64,000 bases of DNA. Origin: Panonychus citri. Taxonomy: Eukaryota; Arthropoda; Arachnida; Trombidiformes; Tetranychidae. The notes beneath the pieces are model-generated. The model was not told where the DNA came from, did no database searches, and worked only from the letters and a program-made list of their open reading frames with translations. The translations under genes were made by a program, and so were the position numbers. Below are positions 35,701-50,250 of the stretch, piece by piece (position 1 is the first letter of the stretch; each line of letters begins with the position of its first letter). The stretch lies in NCBI RefSeq assembly GCF_014898815.1, contig NW_026515531.1:1-64000 (forward strand). The letters are read 5' to 3'.

Positions 35701-38245
35701 AATGTGTGTTGAAGGAAAAAATTGCTTCGTCACCGACAATTTAAATTTATTAAATCAGTCAGAATTATCAGCGGAAAAAAACTATTACCATTATTATAGT
35801 TATTGTGACTGTGTTACCATGATGGAGAAAAGGTGAGTAAAAAGTGATATGAAAAGTGAGAGAGAGAAAATATTACAAGATATGATGTTGTTTTCTTCAT
35901 CATTTTGTCAGCAACTAACATAAGAAAATGGAAAGGTAAAGATTGGAATATACATAAAGTGTTCATATTCAACGTTCAATGGAATAAGCTTAAGGTTGGA
36001 GAATTGAATTCTCGAATGAATTGTTAAATTGAATTTAAATTGAGAGAAAAATGCTTTCCATTTGCTTTCGAAAGGAGAAAAAAAAATATGTTCATATATA
36101 TTTATGTTCTATTATATAGTAATAATGATAATCGAAATGATATAATATGTAAATTTAAGATGAACAACAACAAACTAACGTTTTTTATCCTTTTCTTTTT
36201 TTCTACAGCAAAAAAAAATGATGATCACTAATGATGAACAAACAATCAATGAATTCCGGGTAACAACAATTGAGACGAGAAGAGAAAATTTTTACAATCA
36301 TTCAAGTGATTAACATAATCATCATCATGTTACTCTTATCCAATTTTACACCATGTTATCAATTTTTGGACAATCAAGTTAAAGGATATGAAAAGGATTA
36401 ACATCTCATGGATTTACATCATAATTTAACCAGGAAAAAGTTTCAAGTTAATCATTGAGAGAGATAGAGTTGCAAAGGATTAAGGATCTATTAGATTTAA
36501 ACAGCAATTTTAATCTTCTTTTCGTTGAGGAAAAAAAAAGTTAAATGTTAATCAATATCTCTTTTATTGATTAACTTTTTTTTTCTGCATCAAATCATTT
36601 ACAGAAGCAGTTTATTGTTCAAATGATTGATGTTTTAATGTGCTAGTTGATTTGAATATTAGATATGTTAGTTACACTTTGATTCCCATTGATGATTCAA
36701 TTGTTGCATGAATATATTGATTCACTATTAAGATTGTTGCTATTGTAATTTATAAATTCATCTTCCTGTGCAACTCTATCAAATGGTTAAATTATATTAT
36801 TATTATTATCGTTACAGGAATCATAGATTCCCGGTCAACATGAGACTCAGAATTTTTAATGGAAATGAGATACAAAATTACCAAGAATTCAAGTAACACA
36901 GTTTTCCAAAAATTGGTGTTGAAAAAGTAAAATTCATGAAGATTTAGAACAAGAAAAGTGTATGGAAATGGTTCTAAATCCTTAGTTAGATAGTTTAAAT
37001 TCAGGAATTTTGATTCTCATGATAGAACCGGAAATCTATGAACAATTCAGAAGATGGAGAGCGAAAAAAGAATCACAAATACTTTATTTTTTTTCTTCTC
37101 TCTTTCCTTTCTCTCATCATTATCATCATCATTCTCATTCACATATCATCTTCCAAGAGAAATGTAATCTCTGCTAACGAAACCTTAAACTGTCAATCTT
37201 ATCATGGAAAATTGTATTTCCAAAGAATAGGGAAAAGTAGAAATCTTTGACATGAAGATGATGACGATGAAGAAGAGAATGAAGAATTGGAATATAATAA
37301 TATATATAGTTTGTAATAGAATCTAAATGACAAGTGATTTTTTCTTCTCAAGGTAAAGATGATGAAGATGATATCGACCATAGAGAGAAACAGCTATCAA
37401 ATACTTTTGATTGGGAAAAAAAGTTCTGAGCTCAGATAAAGATAACATGTTGATAGTTGATAACCTAAGATAAAGTTCATTTTAATATCTATTGAATTTG
37501 ATTCGTTGTGATGATAATATTGTGAGAAACGAGATGAATTGATTAAATTGATCATCCAAATGTCATCAATATTATTGATTATTTGTAATAATAATTATCC
37601 AAGAATATGTGATTTCCTGATTAACATGATTGTGAAAATTATCTTACATGATGATTGAAACTTTCAGCTTTAAATAAGAGATAATCTTACAACATAAACA
37701 TTGAATTGAACTAATTTCCGATTGAGAAACAAATTTCCGGTGGTAAACTTTTTCTAACTTGATCATCATCATCATCATCATAAACAATTCTCTTTTTAAT
37801 CATGATGATCATCATCATTTCAATGAATTGATTGTTTACTTATTCAAGTTGATTTTGAAAAATCCTAAACACACCATGAAAGAGATTGGATTTTCTTTGC
37901 CTGTTTGATTGTTGGAGTTAACAAATGATATAATTAATAACTTACTTTAATTTGTTTCCATTGAGAAGTAGGTAATTAAGTTTCTCAAGGCCTTCAAATG
38001 AATTTGCTTGGATGGAGGTGATGGCACAATTAGATAAATCAAGGAGTTGTAATGAATTTAAATGGACAAACGCTGAGGAATCAATTTTTTTGATCGCATT
38101 CAAATTAAGATAAAGACGTCGCAATGATCGGGTCTCTCGTAAGGCTCCAACGGGAATATGATCCAGATAATTGTTACTTAAATCCAGTTCAACCAGATTA
38201 GTTAATGATATAAATGAATCATCAGGTATCTTTTTTAAACTGCAA
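32703..38245 (-). CDS. LRR-Ig transmembrane receptor (kekkon-like), 5' end missing
   Basis: Four exons in register: 38245..37946, 34871..34618, 34489..34276 and 34164..32703. The first encodes about four leucine-rich repeats (LVELDLSNNYLDHIP, SLQLLDLSN, YLLLNGNKL). The second is an LRR C-terminal cap with Cys pairs (NHWFCDC, PICDKP, FACSP). The third is one Ig C2 domain (ITCRIHS, VSWYF, and DSGTYICYAS split across the intron). The last exon has a transmembrane helix (GIILATILVFLLVILSVCFIF) and a 430-residue Ser/Asn/Gln-rich cytoplasmic tail with poly-Gln. The order LRR-LRRCT-Ig-TM is that of kekkon/LIG-type neuronal and signalling receptors. The signal peptide and LRR N-cap are not in these exons; they must lie upstream of a long intron or outside the window. 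I saw no PDZ-binding end (…ESELKN). Confidence 0.82.
34872..37945 (-). other. 3.1-kb intron of the LRR-Ig gene
   Basis: A phase-2 intron (donor TTAAA|GTAAG, acceptor AATTTAG). AT-rich with TTTTCTATTTTTC repeats near 35460-35500. Nothing else supportable. Confidence 0.7.
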
Positions 38246-41200
38246 CTGTAAAGATACAATTGAAAGTGAAACCGAAATCAGTTAATGATCAATAACAATT
38301 TGAAATTGAAATATTAATATTTTCTTTAACAAATAGAGCAAAAAAAAAGTTCTTAATCTGAACGGATTAGATTATCATCATTATTATTATTATCGTTTTC
38401 CATGATCAGATTATTATTTTCCAATGGAAATTGAAATTAAGTTTGAATTGCAATCAAAGGGAATATGATATTTTAGATCAAATTAAAAAACTGTTTATTT
38501 TATCACCAAGAGGGAAAAAAGATAAAAAAAAAGTTCAATAAAATCCCCATGAGATTTTCTCATTGATTCCTCTGGGAATATAATGAACATTTACCATGGA
38601 TGATAAAACCGAGATATTTATCATCATCATCATCGTCATCATTTAATACAAAGAGTAAACAATATATTTATTTATTTTTTTTACTATTGACCATCAATTG
38701 TTGTCTATTCCTTGACCATTATAATCGTTATCATTATTGACATTGATCATTGTTATTGTTATGATTACCATGAATGAATCTGATTCCTGAACTTTTATCA
38801 TCATCATCATCATCATCATAACAATGAATCATTTCATGTGTATATCTTTTTTTTTTATAAATATAATGTGGTTGTGATAATGATTCCAGGATGAAATTAT
38901 CATCTTCATGATGAAGATGATGATAAAACAAAAAGCTGATGAACAGTAAAGCTGAAAAAAAAATCATATATATAAATAGTTGTATTCATCATGATAATGT
39001 TATCATGATGAATAATATTTACATGATATTATCTGTGGATTATGAGGTCAATTGAATTAACTATGTATTCTTGCATAAATAGATAAATTCATCTGAGTTA
39101 ATGGTGATTTAAATCATGAGAGACTTGAAGGAATCAGAGGAAAATGATAATAGTCAAGAATGATAATGATGATAAATTAAATACTCACTTTCAGACTGAT
39201 TAAGTTGTGGGAGCTTAAAAGTGAGAGTGAGTTATTGTCAAAGGAATCGTTATCATCATCATCTTCATCTTTCCATCAATTGACCTTAGTCATTGATGAT
39301 GATTCTTATCATGATGATGATCATTATTCAGTTCACCTGAAAATTTCAATTCTATTTAGTTAACTTTCTGTTTACATTTTGTTTCCATCTTCAATCATTT
39401 ATCATTTCAGAGATGAGAACAATTTAACAAAAAGAAACAACAATTAAGTTAATGATAACTTTTTCCAATTCTCTATCAAAATAATAACAATAATCAACTT
39501 CATCTTCCTTGTGTCAACCTTAATCATCATGATAATATAATCATTTTTTTTCTTCTTCTTCTCTCCCTTGTCATTATCATCTTCATGATTAATATAATCA
39601 TTATTGATAGAATCAATTGTTGGAAGCTTTTTTTAATCAAATCTTAAACTCATTATTATTATTACATTGTAGCTATTGTATTTTCAACTGAATCAAGGAA
39701 AAAAATTGATTGAATTATAACAAACTGTTATTTTGGAAAAACTTTTTCTCCACCATCATGATAAACTCATTTACTTATGAATCTTTCATGGTGATTAAAC
39801 TTTTTTATTTATATTAAATATGAAGATAACAATCAAGTGTCAATCAATTGTTTTCTTGATTGTGTCTTTTATATCTTAATCAGAGTGAGAGAGAAAGAGA
39901 GAGAGAGAGAGAGAGCGATGGTTATTAATTTGATTGGCAATTTATAATTAAATTTATAATTTCTCATCATTAGGATAAATTAACTTTCGTTTGTTGTTGT
40001 CTTTTTTATGGTAATGTCATTGGGAGATATTGTTACTCTTGATTGAGTGTTGATGTTTGTTGTTGATGATGATGATGATGATAATGATGGTGGTGGTGAT
40101 GATCGAGGTGATGGAGGTGGAGGATAAGTGGGAGTGGGATAGATGGTTGAATTTGCTTCTGGGTTAAGTTGACAATATTTAATTGTGCTTAATGGTTTGA
40201 GACAAAAGAGTCAGAAGGGAAATGCTGATGAAAATGTTTTCTCTTCTTTTTCTCCTTATATTATAACCAATACCCTCCTTCTTGGTGTATTTTCAATTCA
40301 TTATCATTCTCGGGTGTGAGATTGATTTGAAAAGAAGGAGGAAAAAGCTAAGAAAGAAGGTAAAAGAAAGAGGAAAGAAAGAAAGAAAATTTTCTTCAGA
40401 ATTCAGTGCCTTCTCTTTTCATCATCATCATCATCTTCTTCTTCTTCTTCTTTCTTAGTATTCATAGCACTTCATTGACCTTGACACGCTCAAAGAATCA
40501 TGAAAAAGGAGCAAAAGAAAATGCTAAGGAAAATGTTGAAAGAGTAAGAATGAAGATGATAAGATGATAATGATGATGATAAAATTTGTGAACATCAGAT
40601 GAAAATCATCTAAAAGTAAATGTTGTAACCAATTCAATTCAATTGACTATTCATTCTGATTTCAAGGATTCCCTCATCATCTAACATAACAAAATAGACT
40701 CTGATAATGATGAGAGCTTTTTTTATCCTCATCATCACTATCATCAAGAGGCAACATTATTCAAAGGACAATGTCACCTCTTTTTTTCATCATCTTGGTG
40801 ATAAAATGAACTTGAACATGCAAAAGAAACTGAATAAAGAATAATGTAAATATCGAAGAGATAAATTCATCTCTTCATCTTTTAATCTTGCATATTGAAA
40901 AAAAAGGTAGAGTAAAATTGAACCAGAATTTACCTGGATAAAAGGGAGGAGTAACTCTGAATACCCTCTCTGATTATGATACAGTGAAAGTTAATATTAA
41001 ATAAATGATACATTGAAAAATTAACCAAATATGATGATAATAAATCTTATCATCATATTTCAATAATACTATTAGTTAAACATTGTTTAATTTATATACT
41101 CTTGTTAATCACAATTTATCATCCCCTTGATCATTAACATGATTATTTTTCAATAAACTATTGTAGTTTTTATATTTATTATTTTCGAGTATCGAAAAAC

Positions 41201-44200
41201 TTTCTCAGAACTTTTTCCTCCTCGATTTTTAGGTTAACTCCTTTACTTTTCATGATTGGATTTTTTTCCCTTCTCTTCATGCTAATATATTATATTAAAT
41301 TGAGGATAAATGTTTCAGATAATAAGTTGATATATACACAGTTAGTGAATGAAGATAATGTCGATGATAAAGTACATGAGAAGATGAGAGAGAAATTTAT
41401 CTTCAAATTTCATCAGGAAATCAAGAGGGTGGAAGATTAGAAAGAGAGAGAGAGAGAAAAAAGTTCCAAGATGAGGTTTAAGAAAAGTTCAGATGGAAAC
41501 CAGAGTTTTCTGATTTACAGATTATCTGGAAATGTTTTCTCCTAAATCATGGTAATAATAATATCCAAGGAAACTGTCAAATTATTATCATGAACATGAA
41601 TATCCAAGTAAAAGGATAAAAAAAACAGAGAAAACAAATGAGCGCGAAAATTAGGTTTCTTGATCAATCATCGAATAACCTTAGAACTAAGATATTAAAT
41701 ATCATCATTATACTTGGATTATTCTCGAATATTTAATAATAAAAACATTTCGAGAAATTTGTTTTCCCACTGATCATGAATAATAGACGAATTGAATCTA
41801 TCAACAACTACAGATTATGAGCCAATCATTTAGATGGAAATGATGATGTTGAAAAGCAATTTCATCTAAATCGACGACAGCTAAGAACCTGAGAAACATT
41901 TTCGACGAAAAAAAACAAACTAGAACTCGAACTAGAACTCGAAACTAAAGTTACATTTGATATGTTCCCAGCTTTTTGTTTACCTGAAGAGTTCCAACCT
42001 CATCACCATATCCTTCCTGATGAATACCAAGTTCACCCCCATTGAAATCTGAGTAATCATATTCCCTGAATTTATATTAACTTTTAATAATATAATTTGA
42101 TGGCGGAAATGATCTTAAAAAATACCCTCGATTATCATCTCATTTATCATGAAATTCAACCTTCATCATCTCATTTTCATGATAATACATAAGTAATAAG
42201 ATGAAAGGAAGAAAAAAAGTTAAACAAAAAAAATAGACAAATAAATTTAAACTGAAAACATTTTTCACTCTGTTCACTAATCACAATTAAGTAAATCACA
42301 AAGGAATCACTTGGTTTAGTAATTTGTTTTCTTACCAAATGAATAATCATTGTTTCATCATCAGGATCATTATTTTATCATGAAAATTGATTAAAAATTA
42401 AACTTCAACTTATGTGAACAAATCATAAAACGTAATTGATTAGCAGGGTAACCAGAAAAAAAAATCAAGAAACGAAACAATTTCACTTATTATTAGATTA
42501 CAACTGAATACATATTGATACATTTCTAACGGTAAATTTATTTACCTTTGAAAATATCGAACAATTTTTTTTCCTTCCTTTTTCATGATAATATTCAGAA
42601 GAAGAAGAAGATGATGATGTTAACGAATTATCAACATCAATTGTCTCAGAATTTTGTCTCCACCTTTTATCTTCATCTTCACTTTCTTTTCCTTCTTTCT
42701 TTTTGATTGAACACTTTTACCTTCTCCATGAAACATCATCATCATGAGAGATGAACATGATTCTGATTCTTTTGGAACTTGTTCCTTAACACTATTTTCT
42801 CGTTTAGAAGGTTTTATTATTTAGTTAGCATCCAATCAATTGTGAAAACTACTAAAGGATAAGAAAAAAAAGAAGAAGAAGAAGATGAAGATGAAGATGA
42901 AGATGAAGGTAGAGGAGAAGTGGTTAAGATGAGCAAAAGATGATGAAGAGTAACTACTGAATTTGATTCGTCTTAATTCAATATACACAATAGACTGACA
43001 CACTTACACTAAATTCATAGACAGTTACATACAAAATCAATGGCTCTTTCCCTTTTCATGATAGTTAACCGTTATTTCAGTTAAATATATAAGTTGATCA
43101 TCTTTTTATCATCATCACCACCACAACAACTACCTTCACCACCTCATCCAAAACTACTCCCAATTAACTTTGTTAATATACTAATAGTGTTGAAGGTATT
43201 CAAATACTCATACAAATACTTTTCTCTTTTACCTTTAAATATTCAAATGAGATTGATTTTCTCTCTATCATCACCATCGTCATCTTTTCCTTCAACTTCC
43301 TCTTCCTGATTATCATCATCATCTTATCTCACTTAACTTCAACTATCATGTACATGATACTCATGAACAAAAGTAAAGTTTTCATCTAATCAACAAGAAA
43401 AATCAATCTCTGGATCTCAGTGTCTTTGCCATTGGCATTTAGATGATTATTATTATTGTGATTAACCCAATTCTCTGTAAAAAAAAGGTTTGATTGTGAT
43501 GTGAATGACTTGATTGTTGTAATTGGTTGTAAGTCCTTTAGAATGATAAACAAACATCAACTTTATGTATACCAATTGATTAACTTGATTATCCATATAC
43601 TCATATGAATACTTACCCTTCATCATCAACTGTTGTTGACCTGCTATCGACATTTAATCAATTTTAATCAATCTAAATCATTAATCTTACACAATCAACT
43701 GCATCGACAAATCTTTGAATAAAACTTTTCTTTACAAGATTAATCATCAACAATCAATTTACAAGAATAAGGATTAACATTATAATCTAAACATTGGCTC
43801 ATTACAACAACAAGTAGATCAACAATCAATCAATTTTAAGCATATCAATATACTTTCAATACAATTAACACTTAACCTTAAACAAATTTTATCAAAATTA
43901 ACACTGATGATCACCTTAATTGCCAGCAATTAAGGTATTTCCTTAATCACCGTGTAATCTGTGTACACCTTAATAATTAAATCAGTAATTAAAACTAAAA
44001 TTAACTGAATTAAAGTTAGATTTCCCTGCCTCTCTATTACAGTTAATGGTTTTGATTGTGAGTAAATTTTTTTTATAATTAGATTTCAAATTTTGTGAAA
44101 AAACCAACAATCTAATGTCAATTTGATTAACACTTAATTTGATTAAATTCAAATCATGATCAACACCATCGAATTGTTAATCAAATAATCAAAAGAAAAC

Positions 44201-47200
44201 AATTATCAGATTGATGAAAAAAAAAATCTCAACCGACTCAATCAAATTAAAGATGAACAATTAACAGGGCAATCAAATTGAATTGATACAAATCGAGCAA
44301 ATTGTTACAACAAATCAATACTAATTCAGATTATTATTAAACTTTTTTTCCCCACTTGATTGTAACAGTTGACGAAACTATTAAAAATAGATTGTTGATT
44401 AGAAAGTAAATTAAATAGTCATTAGTTGATTGTTGATTGGCAATATTGAAACAGTTTAAGGGTTAATTTAAATTTTCATTCAATCAAATAAAATGTCAAT
44501 GATATTAACTAAATATCAACACAATTTAATAACATTCATCTTGAATGTCAATGTCTAAATATATTAAATGTACTTGAGTTAAATGGTAAAAGGTGATAAC
44601 AATTAAGGATATTTCAACAACAATCAAACGATTATGATAAATTGTATACATAAAATACAATCCATGCAAAAGTAAATCAATAATACCAATTATCGTTAGT
44701 AATTAATTAATTTCCCTTTTTACTTAATCAATTAATTTAAAGATTTTTTTCCTCCTCAAGCTAATATTTATTTACGATATAAATCAATATCAATTTACTA
44801 ATCAATTTACTAATCTGATTAACTGATTGTAGGAGTTACTTTTATATCAAAATGGTGATTAAGTGTTGACATGATGATAATGATGACGATTTAACATAAA
44901 TATGATTTAATATTATTGAGTAGGAAGACAAAGATTATATATAAGAAAGAGATAGTTAAGTTAACCATCATGATTAGTTGATTGCTGAGAATTGATAATT
45001 ATCATCAAATAAACCACATAAGATGATAAGTTATCATTATATTAATTGGAATGTCAATGTTTCTATTATCATGAAATCCATTATCATCCTGATCATATTT
45101 TCATTGTTTGTTTACATTAATTCTGGAGTAACAATAATTTAGATGATGATGATTGACAATATTACATAGGAAGTGATTGTTGTTGTTACTATTTTTCAGA
45201 TTCTGAATTAGAGTCATGATCATGATGTTAATTAACCTGAACATGAATGAATATTATGTTACTCATGAAATGGAAAACCTTATTTTCTTTGTTAAATAAC
45301 AAATCCCATAGATTTTGATTGTTATTAACTCTCTCCCTGATTGCCCACCAATCACCTAATCCTTTCATGTTTTTCTTTATCCGAGATGAACCGAGATTCA
45401 GTGAATGATGATGATGATGATTGATATGATTTCTGATATAAATTTGAATTGAAAATGAAAAAAAAGTAAATTTCTCTTCAAGTATCATCATAATCAAATG
45501 AGTATCCAGATTATTTTCTTGTTGTTGTTACTACTTTTTCCTCAATCCTATTGTCATCAATCTAGCAAGGAAAAGAAAAGTTCAAGACTGAATTCATGAA
45601 TTCACTTGTTCATTCCCCATGAGGTTTAATTTGATTTCTACATCTTTTCAAATTTCAAGGGAAAAATAAGCAATCATAAAAAAAGTATATTACAGAGACA
45701 TGAGTTGCTTTTTACTGGAAATGTTTCCAATGATTTTTTGATCAGCATTGAAATATCAAATTCATGATATGTTATAAGTGATGTTTTATAAACATTATCT
45801 CATCAATAATAAGATTATAATGTAATTAAAGTGAAAGAAATGATTATTGAAATATACTTGAAGAATTGTGCTAAAAATATAACTCTGATTCTGAGTGGTT
45901 GTCATGAAATTTCATGACAAACCATCAAAGTGTCCAGAGTGATATTTATGAGCTTAATCATTATCATAACTCAAACTTTTCTCTTTCACTATTATTATGT
46001 CCATCTAATCATCATCATCATCATGGTAATAACTCATAATCAGATGACCATCAGATAGATAATCATGATAACCATCTGACCTGAATACTTTTCATTACTC
46101 CTTTTAATCATCATGATCATTAAGTATTCAATATCAATTCTGTATATCAATGAAAATATTAAATTCTCAGGAAAAAAAGATATTCTCCTTGTCAGAATTG
46201 TCCATATACTCATAAGATTATTATTAGTATCTAATTTGATTGTGAAATTTTGTTCCTCAAGTTTCATCTTTGGTCAATATCCAAACAAGTGACCAAAAGC
46301 AATTTCATTTCGTCAGTTCAATGGCTTGTAAAGTACATTGATAAATTTTATGAATTGCACCATGAAGGTAATTCATTTAATTCAGTTGTTGATATCATCA
46401 TGATAACCACCGACAACAGCATGGAAACAATAAAGTATTAAATATCAATATATTGAAGGGAAACTCATAATCATAAAAATCCAAGTAATAGTTGGACTTG
46501 AATCTTTTTGATTTAATGTCAATAATATCAACAGTCAGAAATAAAAATTAATCATTAATCTTTAATATTGTTTTATATTCATGTTTTATCATCATAAAAT
46601 TCATGATGATTACAAAAAAAGCAAAATTCAAACGTATTAATAGTTTTCTAAACTGTAAATCATAATGAATTTGGTTATGTGGTTAATCATTATCATGAAA
46701 TGATTAAGCCTTTTTAATGTTGTAGTTTTCATTTATCTTTAATCAATTGATGATTAAATTGTTTCCATTGATAAATTAACAAAAGATTTTTGGATTTGGT
46801 TGTCTTTGTCCATTCTGATTAGAGAGTTGATTATATTCAGATTTGATGATGACTTCTATGATTAGTTAATTATGATCATTTCTATTATGTATAAAGGTTC
46901 ATCTTATTATTTAATCACCTTACATATTAATGATCTCATTGTATCTGGTAAAGAGAGAGAGAGAGAGAGAGAGAGAGTATTCAGAATAACAAGCTTTGGT
47001 TTTCCTGGAACTTCAGAAGAATGGAAATTCAGGAAGATGGAGATAATCATGAGTAGGAAGCACATTATTCACTTTTACAAGATAGGTAAACAATAGAGAG
47101 ATAATAATACTTAGAATTCCTGTCAAGAGAAATGTTGGTTAGAAGTTAAAGAAATGCTATCAATTGCTAAGAGTCTAAATGTTATTCTTGTTATGATAAT

Positions 47201-50200
47201 ACTAAATTCATTTCCAAATATCCATACATGTTTATCTATTATTATTTAGAGCTATTCAATTCATCTTCTCCCCCTCACAATTCAAATCACGAACACTAAT
47301 TAATATTATTAGATAATCGTGGTCACATTTACCATAATTAATTGAATTTATTTTCGTTGTTTGTCTTTAATCAACTTTTTGATTTTTTTTTCTTGATAAC
47401 TTATCAAGGTAAATACTATTTACTGATCACCAGATCAAATTATTGCTCATGATGATGATTAGGATAAACAAGAGGTACATTGATTGTAATCAATTCATAT
47501 TAATCTGGATTAAGTATTCAACTCATATTTACAATTAACAATTTGAGATGAGGATTAAAAGAGATAATCAATTATTATCAAGAGTTTTTTTACTTCATAA
47601 TAAGTTAATTAAACTTGCAAAAAAATGATCAATCAAAAATTAGCATCATAAACAATCATTATCAATAGAATGAGATATTAATATTAATCATACCCTTGAA
47701 TACCTTGGGTGAATTTTTGATTGCATCTCTAAATCATGATTTCTTTTGATTTAATTTTCTAATCGTTGATTGCAATAAACTGGTGCTTAGTTAATTATGT
47801 CCACTCATAATCTAATATCACTTTTAATTATCTTTTATGATGGAAGATTAAATAATCAATACCGAAGCAAAAACTTTTCTTTTTCCCGATCGATTTGACT
47901 CTTAGAACTTTTCTTTTCGAGAAAAAGTTTAGTAAAAGTAAATTTTTATTTAGAAAATTTCAAACTTCATCTTAACTCATCAACATGATGATTTAAATGT
48001 AAGATTAATAGGAAAACTAATTAATGGTCAAGCTGAACCAGAAAGAAACAGAAATGAACCAGAATTTTTTTTCTTCTCCTTCAATAATTAATAAGTAACA
48101 TTTTTAGAAATCAATAAAAGTAAAAGTTTCACCATGAAAACTGAACCTTAAGAATTGGTGATCATGATTATTGTCCATTATTGTATTACATTGAAATTTT
48201 GATCATTGGAAACAATAATAATAACACCTTAAGGTATTGTTATGGAGAAAAAATCTAATCATGATCATGATAATGGTTCCAATTGACAATTTACTCTGTC
48301 CAATCAAGTTTAACTACCTCAAGAGTATAAATGTTGTATTAATTGTGTCCGAGTTAATTGTTCCTCTAATAAAACTGATAACTTTATTCCTTCAGTTAGT
48401 TAATGTAAATAGTAAATTATATCATCTCAATTCACCAACATTCAGAATTGGAATCAACAACAATTTTCAATGTTCTTTTTTCCCAAATTTTTCATAATCA
48501 TAGAGATTTTTTTGCCTTCATAAGTTTAACTTCTGAGCTTCTGAGTTTTTAGATTAAGTTATGAATAAACTAGATAACTGAACCTCTTTTTTTTCATGAT
48601 CATTTTCAAACTAAAAGTTGATGTTGATGAGGATGAAGATGATGATGCTTTACATAATCATCACTTAATCCCTTTAGTATATAACAAAAATCAATCATAA
48701 TGAGTTTAGTTAATCCAACCTAAAGCCTTTGAGTAGACACACATACACATATATACAAGATCTAACCTGATTCATACCATGATGATCATGATAATATGAG
48801 TAGAGCCTCAGAATGTCAGAATGCTGGAAATCCGATAAAAAAACCAATTCGAAATAGAAAAGTTTTAAGCCTCATGATTATGATTATGATCATTTGAATA
48901 GAAGCTGAATTTTTCTCAGCAATTTTAAATATCTATTTGAACCATCATCTCTAATCATCATCATAATGAACTAAATCACTTAACTAATATACTCAGATAA
49001 TATGATTAGAAACTGTTGAAAACAATCAACAAAGTGTCAAAGATTAACTTGTTCAAAATCATTTTGAAACAATTGATTAATCATCTGAATAAAGTTGCTT
49101 CATTTTCATGATAATCATCATGAATTTTTTGTATATCACTTTCATTACAGTTTATAAATTGTTCAGTATTCATGTTGAGTCATTGAATTGTAACGAAATC
49201 AAGATGACAGTTAAATTAAGTTTCTGAAAACTTTCTGATTTCTCCTTAGTAACCATTAGTTATCATGATTTCCTCTGAATCGTTCATGAGGTTGATGAAT
49301 TAACGATGAACAAAAATTTTCCAATTTGATTTTCTCTTTCTAATTAGAAATGATAATTTATCTGACGATTAATATTAATCGGAATGCTAATAATTAAGAG
49401 ATAATTATTACGATTATTAAGTAATAAGAATTATTATTAATTGATTCTGAGTGAGAAATAAGTTCGTAATCATGTTAATTAAAATGGGCAAAAGTTTTGC
49501 TCTAATCGAATGAAAATTTTTCCCTCTAATGTTACAGATGATTTAATTGTAGTTAATTGTTTCCACTAATCACATACTTAATTTTATGGAGAGAGAAAGT
49601 TAATTGTTACTGGTCAAGCTGTAGTAAAGCGCTAATTATGATTAACAACTGAGGTAAATTAAGTTTTTCAAACATTCATATATTCATAATTTGATTGGTT
49701 AATCATTCACAATGAAGGATAATAACTCAATTTAACTTTACTATTATTATTAGATAATGATAGCAACAATTTATGAGAAAATTAATTAATATGAATTGTG
49801 TTAGTTAGTGTAATTGTTTTGTTTGATTGTTGAACAATCTGAAAATCTCTTAACCTCTTGGTGAGCAATTTTAATTCAGTAGTTGATATCAACTATTAAA
49901 TATACACTGTGATAACTGAATTAACTAACTAACTTTGGTTAACTAGTGAACAGTAGGAGGAGAAAATAAATTAATTGATTCCAATTGATTATATTAACAA
50001 CAGTTAGTTAATTGTCTAACGTTAGGGTGTAATTTTTTGTTCACTCTCATTGAAAAAGTAAATTGAATCAATTGTTATAATCAACAATCAATGAAACTAA
50101 ACTACTGAGGTAGAGTGATGGTCGTCATGGTGAGTGGATGATTGTGGTGAATAATGAACCATTGGAGGTAAATTTGAAGGTTTTAGTTAATTAGAAATGA

Positions 50201-50250
50201 GTCTGATTGTTGATGTTAATTGTCAATCAACTTTTAAGAGGCGAAAATCA
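38246..50250. other. Long intron-like region dense in ATC/GAT repeats and TCATGA palindromes
   Basis: About 12 kb without a convincing gene. It contains many ATC/GAT trinucleotide runs (for example 38800-38822, 40066-40082, 42599-42620), a GA tract at about 39890-39915 and another at about 46953-46978. There is a marked excess of TCATGA (my count about 47). It is probably the large 5' intron or upstream region of the LRR-Ig gene. One short exon-like segment at 41984-42065 is listed separately. Confidence 0.5.
41984..42065 (-). CDS. Candidate isolated 82-bp exon, gene unknown
   Basis: Minus strand: acceptor AAATTCAG|GG at 42065, donor CTTCAG|GTAAAC at 41984. One frame is open throughout and has ordinary amino-acid composition: EYDYSDFNGG, then ELGIHQEGYGDEVGTLQ. 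The other frame without stops is less protein-like. Base composition is richer in GC than the flanks. It enters in phase 2 and leaves in phase 0, so it does not splice directly to the LRR exon at 38245, which needs phase 2. It could be an N-terminal exon of the LRR-Ig gene with another exon between, or part of a different gene. Confidence 0.35.

Noticed and set aside
38734..38967. 77-codon minus ORF with signal-like start and KKKR
   Set aside because: Mostly ATC/GAT microsatellite and poly-T derived; no splice, conservation or composition evidence.
39188..39336. Minus-strand exon with good acceptor and GTGAGT donor
   Set aside because: Stops in all frames and its phase cannot join the LRR exon at 38245; at most a 5'UTR exon.
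46250..46441. 63-codon plus ORF that looks moderately protein-like
   Set aside because: No convincing acceptor, donor or neighbouring exon; kept out for lack of support.
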